Assembly (NCBI RefSeq): GCF_000424105.1
Contig: NZ_AUJG01000001.1
Span: forward strand, 62,001-126,000
Direction of reading: 5' to 3'
Length of the DNA: 64,000 nt
Source: Lachnospira multipara ATCC 19207
Lineage (GTDB): Bacteria; Bacillota; Clostridia; Lachnospirales; Lachnospiraceae
Both the position numbers and the translations under genes were made by a program. How positions within the stretch are numbered: position 1 is the first letter of the stretch; the number at the start of each line of letters is the position of its first letter. Below, piece after piece: positions 33,094 to 42,200 of this stretch. The notes beneath the pieces are model-generated. The model ran no database searches. It had not been told where the DNA came from and saw only the letters and a list, made by a program, of their open reading frames with translations.

Positions 33094-33937
33094 CAGGATT
33101 TGTATTTCGACTATTAATCGCTGTAACTTGGCCTGCAAATACTGCCATTTTCACGAGAAGAGCGAGATTAAAGAAGCGCAGATGGACATTTTCAAAATCC
33201 TAGACCATGTGAAGGATTATGTGAGGGAAAAGCAAGCTGAAACAAAACAAGTTGAGGAAAGTTTACCAAAGCCGCTGTTTAAGATTGGCTTTGTGGGAAA
33301 CGGCGAGGCTTTTCTTGAGTGGGACAAGCTTAAGTCCTACATCGCTTACCTTGAGGATTTTCCCGAAATTAGCGCCTACACAATCACCAACGGCACCCTT
33401 AATTTGGCGTCTAAAGACTGGGAGTTTTTAGAGAAACACAGGATAAATGTTGGCTTTTCCATCGATGGCTACAAGGAACTCCACAACAAGAATCGCTGCA
33501 ATTCCTTTGATAAGACTATGGAAAATGTAGAAAACTACCGAAAGGCTACAGGCCATTATCCAACCTTTAATGCCACCGTTGGTAGAGATAGTTTGGAAAA
33601 TGCAGACAAGGTTATAGAGTTTTTTAAAGCCTTTGGGGTTCGCATTACATTTTCAAGAATGATAGGAAAATATGGCATTAGTCTAGCAGAGTATAGAGAT
33701 TTTCTTAAAAAAGCTAGCAAAAGTCTAGAGGTTAGAAGCGGCGGCCTTGATTGCACCATGTATGGAGGCAAGTGCGGGGCTGGAACTAATAATTATTTCT
33801 TTGCCAATGGAAATGTGTATTTTTGCGGGAATTGCATCGACTTGCCGCCAGTTGCAAAAAGCGATATTTCTTTTTTTGACCTTGAGAAAATGTCTCTAGA
33901 TTTTGACAGAAACTATTGCTATAAGGAGTCTTTATGA
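33086..33937 (+). CDS. radical SAM protein with SPASM-like C-terminal cluster
   Basis: A 283-residue radical SAM enzyme. The cluster motif CNLACKYC (C13, C17, C20) is near the N-terminus. The barrel has GFVGNGEAFLEWDKL (a GGE-like segment), NVGFSIDGYKELHNKNR and FNATVGRDSLENAD, and a C-terminal auxiliary cluster C223, C230, C247, C250 in DCTMYGGKCGAG and FANGNVYFCGNCID, typical of SPASM/twitch enzymes that modify peptides or proteins. It overlaps both neighbours (8 and 4 bp), so it is made together with them. The substrate is unknown; the neighbouring small repeat protein or the PIN-ankyrin protein are conceivable targets. Confidence 0.9.
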   Translation: MINRICISTINRCNLACKYCHFHEKSEIKEAQMDIFKILDHVKDYVREKQAETKQVEESLPKPLFKIGFVGNGEAFLEWDKLKSYIAYLEDFPEISAYTITNGTLNLASKDWEFLEKHRINVGFSIDGYKELHNKNRCNSFDKTMENVENYRKATGHYPTFNATVGRDSLENADKVIEFFKAFGVRITFSRMIGKYGISLAEYRDFLKKASKSLEVRSGGLDCTMYGGKCGAGTNNYFFANGNVYFCGNCIDLPPVAKSDISFFDLEKMSLDFDRNYCYKESL

Positions 33938-35061
33938 GAGTTGCACTTTACGGCTTGCCCTGCGCGGGAAAGTCTTATATCCTTGATAGAATCGACTTTC
34001 TAGAAGTGGTTCGTGGAAGCGAGATGTTAAGAAAACTTAATCCAGATTTTCAGAATCTAAAGGATGAAGAGAAGGAAGATTTAAGAAAAGAACTTACTAG
34101 AATTTTGAAAAAAAGAGACAACTTTATTGTGGATGGTCATTATTCTTTTGGGGATAAAATTGCTTTTACCAAGGAAGATGGTGAATTATATGATACATTT
34201 TTATATCTCTATATTTCACCTGAGATTATAAGACGTCGTATGGAATTGTCTGATAAAAACAAAAAATACTTGAGATATGATTCCGAGTCGTGGCAAAAGA
34301 AGGAAATAGAAGCCCTGCGTAAATACTGCCATCAGCAGGATAAAGACTTCTTTGCTTTAGATAATCCGCCAGATAATTTTTTTGAAAATATTTTACCACT
34401 AGTGGAATTTATCAAAGCTATAAAGAATGGTTTTAGCCCTAAAAACTTTGCAAGAAAATGTGCAAAGGAAATTTTAGAAATCGCAAAGTCAGATACCATA
34501 ACCCTAATGGATGGAGATAAGACCCTTACGAAAGTGGATAGTTCCCATGAGATATTTTCTTATAACACAAAGATTTATGATGGAAATTTCTATACGGGAT
34601 TTCAAAGCTGTAGACAGGAGAAGGAGTTTTGTGATATGGGGTTTGGAAGGGGAGAAGAAGGACCTGCGTTAGAGGAAACAGACATAGGTGGAACAGGCCT
34701 AGAGGGTGAGGCTCTAAAGACAGCTGTTCTGTCACTTCCTTTAAACAAGCAAGTCACATCCCACATCACCCTTGACACCTTCATTTTAACTTCAGGTCAT
34801 GGTCTTGTTTGGGAAGCATTAGCTAATAAGCTTGGCGTGAAAGCTTATTATGGTTTTGAAATGTGCGCAGAAACAAAATTTTTTATAACAAAATTCCTAC
34901 AAGAGGCAGGTAAGAAGGTCATTGCCTACGGCGACAGTTTAAACGATTATTATATGCTAAAGCAGGCAGATGATGCATTTTTAATAGCCAAAGAAGACGG
35001 AAAGTTAAGCAGATCACTTGCGGATAAGGATTTAGGAGGTATTAATATTGTACGAGCTTGA
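33934..35061 (+). CDS. P-loop kinase fused to HAD-family phosphatase
   Basis: A 375-residue bifunctional protein. Residues 1-165: P-loop GLPCAGKS (7-14), a dephospho-kinase-like FIVDGHYSF and YISPEIIRRRMELS, a small nucleoside- or nucleotide-kinase fold. Residues 185-375: HAD phosphatase with LMDGDKTLT (D193, D195), TSGHG as motif II and GDSLND as motif IV (D334). A Cys/Gly-rich cap lies at about 220-270. The start ATG overlaps the upstream TGA (ATGA). A kinase and phosphatase in one chain next to a phosphoribosyltransferase suggests handling of a nucleotide-like small molecule. Confidence 0.85.
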   Translation: MRVALYGLPCAGKSYILDRIDFLEVVRGSEMLRKLNPDFQNLKDEEKEDLRKELTRILKKRDNFIVDGHYSFGDKIAFTKEDGELYDTFLYLYISPEIIRRRMELSDKNKKYLRYDSESWQKKEIEALRKYCHQQDKDFFALDNPPDNFFENILPLVEFIKAIKNGFSPKNFARKCAKEILEIAKSDTITLMDGDKTLTKVDSSHEIFSYNTKIYDGNFYTGFQSCRQEKEFCDMGFGRGEEGPALEETDIGGTGLEGEALKTAVLSLPLNKQVTSHITLDTFILTSGHGLVWEALANKLGVKAYYGFEMCAETKFFITKFLQEAGKKVIAYGDSLNDYYMLKQADDAFLIAKEDGKLSRSLADKDLGGINIVRA

Positions 35062-35581
35062 GAAAACAAAAGAGGTGGAGGAGTTAACTGCCATCACAAA
35101 ATCCAATTCAGGAATATCAGGGCCTAAGCTTTGCGAGGCTCATTACGAGTTAGGAAAGCGCCTTGGAGAGGCAATTAAGCACGATTTAGAGTTAAAGGAA
35201 AATGGTCCAATAAATGCTCAAAACACTACAGTTATTGCGGTGCTTAGAGGTGGCATGTACATTAGCATAGGTCTATATGTGGCTCTTAACTGCCGCTTGG
35301 ATGTCTATGATCCGAAGCATCCTGAGGACTTTAAAAGACCAGAAACGAAGTATGTAATTTACGCGGATTCGGTGATAAACTCCGGCAAGACCTTAGAAGC
35401 CTTGCTTGATGAAAATGTAATCATAGCTTCTATTGTTACAAATGAGAAGGCAGTGAAAAAGTTTGGCGATTATCTTTACACTGCTAGAGTATCGAAGAAT
35501 TCCTTTAAAGGAAGCGCTATAAAGCAGCAAAAAGGGGATAAAGGGCCGGATACAACAATGCGGTTGTTTAATCAGATATAA
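35048..35581 (+). CDS. phosphoribosyltransferase-family protein
   Basis: A 177-residue type I PRTase-fold protein. PRPP loop YVIYADSVINSGKTLEALL (102-120), and TVIAVLRGGMYISIGLYVAL before it, the PPi-loop strand. TTG start codon: GGAGGT (35035-35040) is seven bases upstream, inside the kinase-HAD gene, so the unusual start is well supported. It overlaps that gene by 14 bp. Resembles uracil or xanthine PRTases only in the core; the hood region differs, so the base is unknown. Fourth in a coupled set with the kinase-HAD and radical SAM genes. Confidence 0.85.
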   Translation: MYELEKTKEVEELTAITKSNSGISGPKLCEAHYELGKRLGEAIKHDLELKENGPINAQNTTVIAVLRGGMYISIGLYVALNCRLDVYDPKHPEDFKRPETKYVIYADSVINSGKTLEALLDENVIIASIVTNEKAVKKFGDYLYTARVSKNSFKGSAIKQQKGDKGPDTTMRLFNQI

Positions 35582-35699
35582 TTAATAGCTTTCATTCCGT
35601 CCATTTAATGCTATAATTAGCTTAATAGATAAATTTTTAGAGAAAAATGCGGACAGGGTAATCCGCTATATAACAGATTTTTCTTAGGGGGGTAGGCTT

Positions 35700-36467
35700 A
35701 TGAAGGCTAATTACGAGAATTGGATGCCTAAAAATCTTATTTTTTCCAGCTTTGCAGCGTCCTTGATTTCGGCATATTTAACCTATGAGGGTTATATAAA
35801 GGAGATGAAGGCGTTGACTATAATTTTTGCCATAGTGACCTTGATTCTTTTGGGGGCGACTTGCTGGAGCATTTTACTTTATAGGGCATTTTCCTATGAC
35901 GGCAAAAGACAGCTATCAAGGCAAATCATCGAGGGTACAGCAAGTTACCTAAAGGACATCAAGGGTGACATCTTAGATGTTGGCTGCGGTAGCGGCGCTC
36001 TTTCAATTGCAGTGGCGAAGAATAATCCCGAGGCCAATATTGTCGGAGTTGATAGATGGGGTAGGGAATATGCTGCATTTTCAAAAGCATTATGTGAAGA
36101 AAATGCAAAAATAGAGGGAGTTTCAAACACTTGCTTTAGTGAAGGCAATGCCGTGAGACTTCTCTATGAGGATGGTCGTTTTGATGCAATCGTTAGCAAT
36201 TACGTATACCACAACATCACAGGAATTAATAAGCAGGAACTCCTACTTGAAAGCCTACGAACTCTAAAAAAAGGCGGAACTTTTGTGATTCATGATATTA
36301 TGACAAAGAGGCGATTTGGCAACATGGAGGCTTTTGCAAAGAAGCTAAAGGCCGTGGGATATAAAGACGTAAGGCTTATTAGAACCGACGATGGCTTGTT
36401 TATGTCAAAGGCAGAGGCAAGACTTTATGGACTCAGTGGGTCCACAATCTTAATAGGGATAAAGTAA
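35700..36467 (+). CDS. membrane-anchored class I SAM methyltransferase
   Basis: A 255-residue protein. Two N-terminal membrane helices (about 12-32 and 38-62) precede a Rossmann methyltransferase with GDILDVGCGSGALSIAVAKN, IVGVDRWGREYAAFS, FDAIVSNYVYHNITGI and FVIHDIMTKRRFGN. The RBS GGGGGG lies nine bases upstream. A structured leader is seen: GCGGA/TCCGC (35650-35668) nested inside AGAAAAAT/ATTTTTCT. It lies 118 bp after the PRTase with a TATAAT at 35612, so it probably has its own promoter. Substrate unknown, perhaps a lipid or other membrane compound. Confidence 0.85.
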   Translation: MKANYENWMPKNLIFSSFAASLISAYLTYEGYIKEMKALTIIFAIVTLILLGATCWSILLYRAFSYDGKRQLSRQIIEGTASYLKDIKGDILDVGCGSGALSIAVAKNNPEANIVGVDRWGREYAAFSKALCEENAKIEGVSNTCFSEGNAVRLLYEDGRFDAIVSNYVYHNITGINKQELLLESLRTLKKGGTFVIHDIMTKRRFGNMEAFAKKLKAVGYKDVRLIRTDDGLFMSKAEARLYGLSGSTILIGIK

Positions 36468-36593
36468 CAAATTTTTTGATAAGTTGGAAATTGATACTTA
36501 ATTGAGATTTGTACAGATGAATTAGAAGAATTTATATCAAAAGGGCTGGATAACAGAAAAATAAAATTTTAGCAATTGAATTATAAATACTTA

Positions 36594-36626
36594 GGGCATA
36601 TCAAATATTCGATATGCCCTTATTTA
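36594..36626. terminator. terminator between methyltransferase and antitoxin-like gene
   Basis: GGGCATATC pairs with GATATGCCC around AAATATTC, with AT-rich flanks. It may serve both converging genes. Confidence 0.7.
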
Positions 36627-36704
36627 TATAACCGTGTTCGCTGTCAAAAATATAAAATCACTAAAAATTTTTTTGAAATTTATTGGTAGGCTTTACCGTA
36701 TATT

Positions 36705-36962
36705 TCACTTTAATAAGTCCTCCATCATAGCATCAATATCAGTATAACCTTTATAATTCTCTGGATGAGCTTTCATCATTTTCACCTCATCCATTGCTTC
36801 GATAGTTTCTTTATTAGGTATATCCTGCGCTATTACATTCTGCATATACCTAATTAAATCACCCTTTACATTTCCACCATTTCTTACGATAATACTTTTA
36901 TATTGATTGTATAAATCACGATTTATAGAAAATGAACAAGTTACCAAATCTGCTTTAGCCAT
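36705..36962 (-). CDS. orphan RelB/DinJ-type antitoxin
   Basis: An 85-residue ribbon-helix-helix protein. N-terminal strand-helix-helix ADLVTCSFSINRDLYNQYKS and a C-terminal GYTDIDAMMEDLLK, the usual RelB/DinJ toxin-binding tail. GGAGATACTATT precedes the ATG. No RelE/YafQ toxin gene is on either side: 237 bp of noncoding DNA lie downstream, ending in a terminator. It looks like a solitary antitoxin, either regulating other targets or the remnant of a lost pair. Confidence 0.8.
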   Translation of the reverse strand: MAKADLVTCSFSINRDLYNQYKSIIVRNGGNVKGDLIRYMQNVIAQDIPNKETIEAMDEVKMMKAHPENYKGYTDIDAMMEDLLK

Positions 36963-37097
36963 AATAGTATCTCCTTCTTATACTTATCTTATTTAGTAAG
37001 TTAAGTTTACATCTATTACTTAGCTTTGCCAATAGCTTTACATTGCATGATTTGCAGTCTAAAATTATATACAGGTTTAATGAAACGGAGGAAAAAC

Positions 37098-37949
37098 ATG
37101 ATAAAAATTATTTCTGATAGCACTTGCGATTTATCTGAAGAACTTTTGAATAAATACGACATTGACATTTTGCCACTCCATGTGGTTATGGGTGATAAGG
37201 AGTATATTGATGGTGTCAACATAAGCCCTGATGAAATCTATGTGTGGTCCGATGAACATAAGGAAACTCCTAAGACTTCCGCAGTAGGAATTGGGGAGGC
37301 AATCAATCTTTTTAGAAAATATATTGATGCCGGAGAGGAAATAATTGCCTTTGCAATTTCTGAGGATATGTCCACAACTGCCAATGTTATGCGTATCGCA
37401 GCAGAAGAGTTAGAAAAGGAAGATAAGATACATGTCATAGACTCTATGAATCTTTCAACAGGTGTGGGGCATCTTGTAGTGGAGGCTGCTATTATGGCTA
37501 AAAATGGCGAATCTGCCGAAACTATCGTGAATGAAATTGAAAAAATGCGACATCGTGTAAGAGCAAGTTTCGTAATCGACACTCTAGTTTATCTTCAAAG
37601 AGGTGGCAGATGCTCAAGCGTAGCAGCTATAGCAGGGGGCTTACTTAAGCTCCATCCAAAGATAATTGTGGAAAATGGAAAGATGATCGCTAGTAAAAAA
37701 TACAGAGGTAGCATCGATTCTGCAATTTTAAAATATGTAGCAGACCTAGAAGAAGAGCTAGCTAAGGCAAAGAAGGATAGAGTATTTATTACACATTCAG
37801 GTTGTGATAAAGAGCTGATTGCTAAGGTAAGGGAGAAACTAGAAGCCCTAAATAGATTTGATGAGATACTTGTCACAAGAGCAGGAAGTGTAATCTCAAG
37901 TCATTGTGGTCCAGGAACACTTGGGGTGCTATTTATGGAGGAGGAATAG
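37098..37949 (+). CDS. DegV family fatty-acid-binding protein
   Basis: A 283-residue DegV protein. These bind one fatty acid and in Firmicutes (FakB) present it to the kinase FakA for phosphorylation. Seen: IISDSTCDLS at the start, PKTSAVGIGEA, the lipid-site region VIDSMNLSTGVGHLV, LVYLQRGGRCSSVAAIAGGL and VISSHCGPGTLGVLF at the end. I start at 37098 because GGAGG lies upstream; the longer frame is not supported. It stands alone, divergent from the antitoxin. Confidence 0.92.
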   Translation: MIKIISDSTCDLSEELLNKYDIDILPLHVVMGDKEYIDGVNISPDEIYVWSDEHKETPKTSAVGIGEAINLFRKYIDAGEEIIAFAISEDMSTTANVMRIAAEELEKEDKIHVIDSMNLSTGVGHLVVEAAIMAKNGESAETIVNEIEKMRHRVRASFVIDTLVYLQRGGRCSSVAAIAGGLLKLHPKIIVENGKMIASKKYRGSIDSAILKYVADLEEELAKAKKDRVFITHSGCDKELIAKVREKLEALNRFDEILVTRAGSVISSHCGPGTLGVLFMEEE

Positions 37950-38076
37950 TCTTAATAAAATCTAAATTATTTTAGTATCCCTTGTGTTCTAAAAATAACG
38001 GTACTATTATATATATAGTTAAGTACAATCTAAATGCACACAATAAATTTTACTTTAGAAAGGGAGATAAACCAAT

Positions 38077-38478
38077 ATGCAGAATATCGAGAGAGTATGC
38101 CAATTTCTAACAGAAGCAAAGACTTATTATTTAGCAACAGTAGAAGGTGATCAGCCAAGAGTGCGTCCTTTTGGAACAGCTTTATTATGTAATGATAAGC
38201 TTTATATCCAGACAGGTAAGGTTAAGGACGTTTCAAAGCAGATTGCAGCTAATCCTAAGGTAGAACTTACAGCTTTTAAGGGCGGCGAATGGATTAGAGT
38301 TTGTGGAGAATTAGTAAATGACGATTCAAAAGAAGTAAAGGAAGCAATGCTTGAAGCAATGCCTAGTCTTAAGAAAATGTATAGTGCAGATGATGATAAC
38401 ATGCAGATGTTATATTTTAAAAATGCAAAAGCTACATTTTGTTCATTTACTAAAGAACCAGAAACAATTGAATTCTAA
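38077..38478 (+). CDS. pyridoxamine 5'-phosphate oxidase-fold protein
   Basis: A 133-residue split-barrel flavoprotein-like protein. TYYLATVEGDQPRVRPFGTA, LYIQTGKVKDVSKQIAANPK, VELTAFKGGEWIRVCGELV and a C-terminal YFKNAKATFCSFTKEPETIE match the short PNPOx-like family that binds FMN or F420-like cofactors. Too short to be a true PdxH. Monocistronic and followed by a strong hairpin shared with the convergent XRE gene. Confidence 0.88.
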   Translation: MQNIERVCQFLTEAKTYYLATVEGDQPRVRPFGTALLCNDKLYIQTGKVKDVSKQIAANPKVELTAFKGGEWIRVCGELVNDDSKEVKEAMLEAMPSLKKMYSADDDNMQMLYFKNAKATFCSFTKEPETIEF

Positions 38479-38497
38479 TCAAAGATAAACAGCAAAT

Positions 38498-38538
38498 GAG
38501 GACCTAATTCTAGAAATAGAATAGGTCCTCGAATTTTT
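38498..38538. terminator. bidirectional terminator
   Basis: GAGGACCTA pairs with TAGGTCCTC, continued by TTCTA/TAGAA around GAAA, followed by a T-run on the plus strand. The arm overlaps the last codons of the XRE gene on the minus strand. Confidence 0.85.
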
Positions 38539-38716
38539 TATCCATTGCTATACATAAAAGTAATGCAAGTTTTGCAGTTGGGTTAAATTGTCCTGTTTCA
38601 ATGGAGCTAATGGTGTTTCTTGAAACACCCACCATCTTTGCAAGTGCGGCCTGAGAAAGCCCAAGCTCAGCTCTTGCCTCTTTAACGTGATTCTTTAATT
38701 CTAATTTATCATCCAT
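38510..38716 (-). CDS. XRE-family helix-turn-helix regulator
   Basis: A 68-residue Cro/CI-type DNA-binding protein: LGLSQAALAKMVGVSRNTIS and ETGQFNPTAKLALLLCIAMD. It starts 1 bp after the stop of the membrane-protein gene at 38718, so translation is coupled. XRE plus a small membrane protein of this kind is a common Lachnospiraceae pair. It is divergent from the helicase operon at 39251 and could act on its promoter, but the link is only positional. Confidence 0.9.
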   Translation of the reverse strand: MDDKLELKNHVKEARAELGLSQAALAKMVGVSRNTISSIETGQFNPTAKLALLLCIAMDKKFEDLFYF

Positions 38717-38717
38717 A

Positions 38718-39023
38718 TTAATGTTCCATAATGAAACGAATTATCGCCAAAACACAAAGTACAAACATTAAGATAGCAAAAAATAAATCGTCTCCCTTTC
38801 TAGTTTTATAATAACGGTATGCCATAGATGCACATACTGATCCACAAGTTACAATGATTAAGTCCGTAGTAGGTTGTCCACTCTGGCTTCTTAGGAATGT
38901 GAAAAATGCAGTTAACATTGCCATTACACCATATGCATAGCGTAAAGAATGGTCTTTAACAATTTCCTCTCTTTCATCAATATTTTCCCTTTGTGCTTTT
39001 TTAAAAATTTCTTCTTTATTCAT
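38718..39023 (-). CDS. small membrane protein (DUF6442-like)
   Basis: A 101-residue protein with a charged N-terminus (IFKKAQRENIDEREEIVKD) and three hydrophobic helices at about 32-48, 54-71 and 78-98. It resembles the DUF6442 family. I start at 39023 (MNKEEIF), preceded by GGAGGAGATATTT; a longer in-frame start lacks a site. Coupled to the XRE gene downstream. Role unknown. Confidence 0.82.
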   Translation of the reverse strand: MNKEEIFKKAQRENIDEREEIVKDHSLRYAYGVMAMLTAFFTFLRSQSGQPTTDLIIVTCGSVCASMAYRYYKTRKGDDLFFAILMFVLCVLAIIRFIMEH

Positions 39024-39142
39024 AAATATCTCCTCCATAATGCCAAGTTTTCTTTGCAAGTTTGATTATAGAACTGCCAAGTTTACTTGTCAATTGTTTT
39101 GTATGAAAATATTATTGAATCGGATGTTTGTCTAGAAACTTA

Positions 39143-39184
39143 TTATCCTCAAAAGTTGAAAGGTGAGGATAAAAACTATATAAT
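39143..39184 (+). promoter_or_regulatory. promoter of the three-gene helicase operon with probable operator
   Basis: TTGAAA (39156-39161) and TATAAT (39179-39184) are 17 bp apart. An 8-bp inverted repeat, TTATCCTC (39143-39150) and GAGGATAA (39165-39172), encloses the -35 box. A dimeric regulator bound there would block RNA polymerase. The divergent XRE protein is the nearest candidate. Confidence 0.6.
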
Positions 39185-39250
39185 TAATATATATAAATTC
39201 GTGATAATAGAATACTGAAATTTAGAACTTACACTAATTAAGGAGCATTT

Positions 39251-42200
39251 ATGGCAAATTTTAAAATGGGAGATAAGGTGACACTTATTTCGGATAATAG
39301 CATTGAAGGTGCTGTAATTGGAATCTTTCAAGATCAAAAAGAAACAAAGTATACAGTTTATACCAAGAATGGTGATAAAACGTATTATGAATCCCAATTA
39401 GAGAAGATAGATTTAGAGTCAAAAAAAGATTATGTAGGTTTTAATACCTTTAATGCTAGGATAACTGCGTCTTTAATTAGAAATCCAGTGGTTTCTTCGC
39501 TTTATTCGCTTAACAGTGCAAAAATAAATATAATACCACATCAGTTTAGACCTGTTTTAAAATTTATAAATTCAGATAGACCTCGTTTATTAATTGCTGA
39601 TGGCGTAGGTGTTGGAAAAACAATTGAAGCTGGATTGATTTTAAAAGAACTTGAGGCAAGAAGTAATATCAATTCAGTTTTGATTATATGTCCGCGTCCA
39701 CTTATAGCTGAACGTAAGTGGGAATTGGAAATGAAAAGATTTGATGAATCATTTGAACCTATAGATGGTGATAAATTTAAGTTTTGCCTTAGTCAAATGG
39801 ATTTAGAGGGAGAATGGCCGGAAAAATATAGTAAAGCAATTATTCCTTTTTCTTTATTTGATAAAAATAAAGTAGAGGGTTCAGATGAATATAAAAGAAA
39901 GACAAAAGCATTATTAGAAGTTGATCCACCTAAATTTGATTTAGTAATAGTTGATGAGGCACATCATATTAGAAATACAGAAACTTATGCTTATAAAGCA
40001 GTTGAAACCTTTGTAGATAATGCGGAGGCAGTAGTATTTCTTACAGCTACACCAGTACAGCTTGAAGCAGAGGATTTATATACACTTTTAAAACTTTTAA
40101 GACCAGATTATGTGATTGACAAAAATACTTTTCAACAGATGTCAGAACCAAACGTATTTATAAATTCTGCATCAAAAATAATAAGAGCTAGAGGAGATAA
40201 TTGGCAGGAAGAAGCACTAGAGAATATAAATAAAGCGTGCAATACCGCTTGGGGAAGAAAAATATTTAGTGATAACCCTGATGTAAAGGACATTATATCA
40301 AAATTAAAAAGTAATGAAATTAGAATAGAAGATACCGTTAAGTTAATCACAGATGTTGAAAATATGCATACATTTTCAAATGTTATTAATAGAACGAGAA
40401 GAAGGGATATTGGACGTTATACAACGAGAGATTCGCAAACAGTTGAAATTCAATTTACATCTGCACAAAAAATGTTACATGATGCAATTTTGGAAATAAT
40501 ACATGAAATGTTATCAATAATACATATGACAGAGAATACTATGTTTATGATGACAACTGTACGACGCCAAGTAGCAAGTTGCTTATTTGGTCTTGTTCCC
40601 ATGCTTGAAGAGTTATTAAGAAGGCATGAGAATGAATTAATTATTGAATTTGATGAAGACTATGATTCTGTTGATAATTCTTCAATTTTAAGCGACTTAG
40701 AAATTAATACAAAAATAAATCAGATTATTACTTTAGCTAAGAATTTACCGGAAGAAGATCCTAAATATGATGCAATGCTACAAATTATCGAAAAGAAACA
40801 GCAATCTGAAAAAAATAAGGTAATGATTTTTAGTAGCTTTAGACATACATTGAATTATCTTTATAAGAGATTAATTAGTGATGGCTACAGAGTAGGTTTA
40901 ATTCATGGCGGAGTAAAAGATGGTGATAGACTAGAATTAAGAGAAAGATTTGATCCATCAATTACAGATATTAGTTCTTCAAACGCTATAGATATTATGT
41001 TATTTTCTGAAGTGGGTACAGAAGGATTAGATTACCAATTTTGTGATTGCATGATTAATTATGATTTGCCTTGGAATCCTATGAGAATAGAACAGAGAAT
41101 TGGTCGTATTGATAGAAATGGTCAAACAAGTGAGAAAGTTAATATTTATAATCTAATAACTCCAGGAACAATTGATGCAGACATATATGATAGATGTTTA
41201 TTAAGAGTGGGAGTATTTAAAGAATCAATAGGTGATTGTGAAGATATATTAGGTGGTGTTACTAAGGAAATAAATAAAATAGCTACTAATTTTAATATGT
41301 CAGACGAAGAAAGAAGAGCCGCCCTACAGCAAATGACAGACAACAGGGTTCGTATTATACAGGAAGAAGAAAAATTAGAAGAAAAACAAAGGGAACTTTT
41401 TGGAATAAATATAGATAGTGCAGAATTTGATAAGAAATTAGATAATGCTAAGAATTATTGGCTATCACAAGAAATGATTGAAAATTTAGTAGAGGAATTT
41501 TTAAATGAAATTTTAGAAAAGCCAGCAGAGTATCTTTTAGGTGAAAAGAATATAAAAAACCTTAGATTATCACAGGAAGCAAGAAAAGTATTATTAGATG
41601 ATTTTAAAGGCAGGCATTATAAAAAGAATAAATTAGTAAGAGCATATGAGAAGTATTTAAAAGGTGAAGAGACTTTTTGGAAGGTTACTTTTAGTTCAGA
41701 AGCTGGTTTAGAGGATATGAATCTTAATTTGATTAATACAACTCATCCTATGGTTAGACAGGCAGCAGAATTTTTAGACAGCAATAAGAAAACTTTTTGT
41801 CGTATTAAAGTAACAACTGATGAAATAAAAGAGGGCGTTTATCATTTTATTCTATATCAATGGGTAATAGTTAGTGACAAGAAAGATATTGAGATTAGAG
41901 TTGTATCGGAAAACTCTGATTTAGACAATGCAATAGCTGATTTTTTAAAGAATTGTGAAGATGATAATGAAGAGTATGAAGAATCATTTGATTGGAAAGA
42001 ATTAGAAGAGAAAAGTCATGATATTTGGAAAAATGAAATAGAGAAAAATAAAGCAAAAACAGAGGAAAGAATTAAGTATAGAGAAACAAGTCTTTATACT
42101 AGCACTATGGCACGTATTGCAATGCTTGAGGATCAAAAACTAAATTCTAACAATTCTGGTGAAGTATATTTAAGATTAACAGAAGGAAAAATAAATAAGG

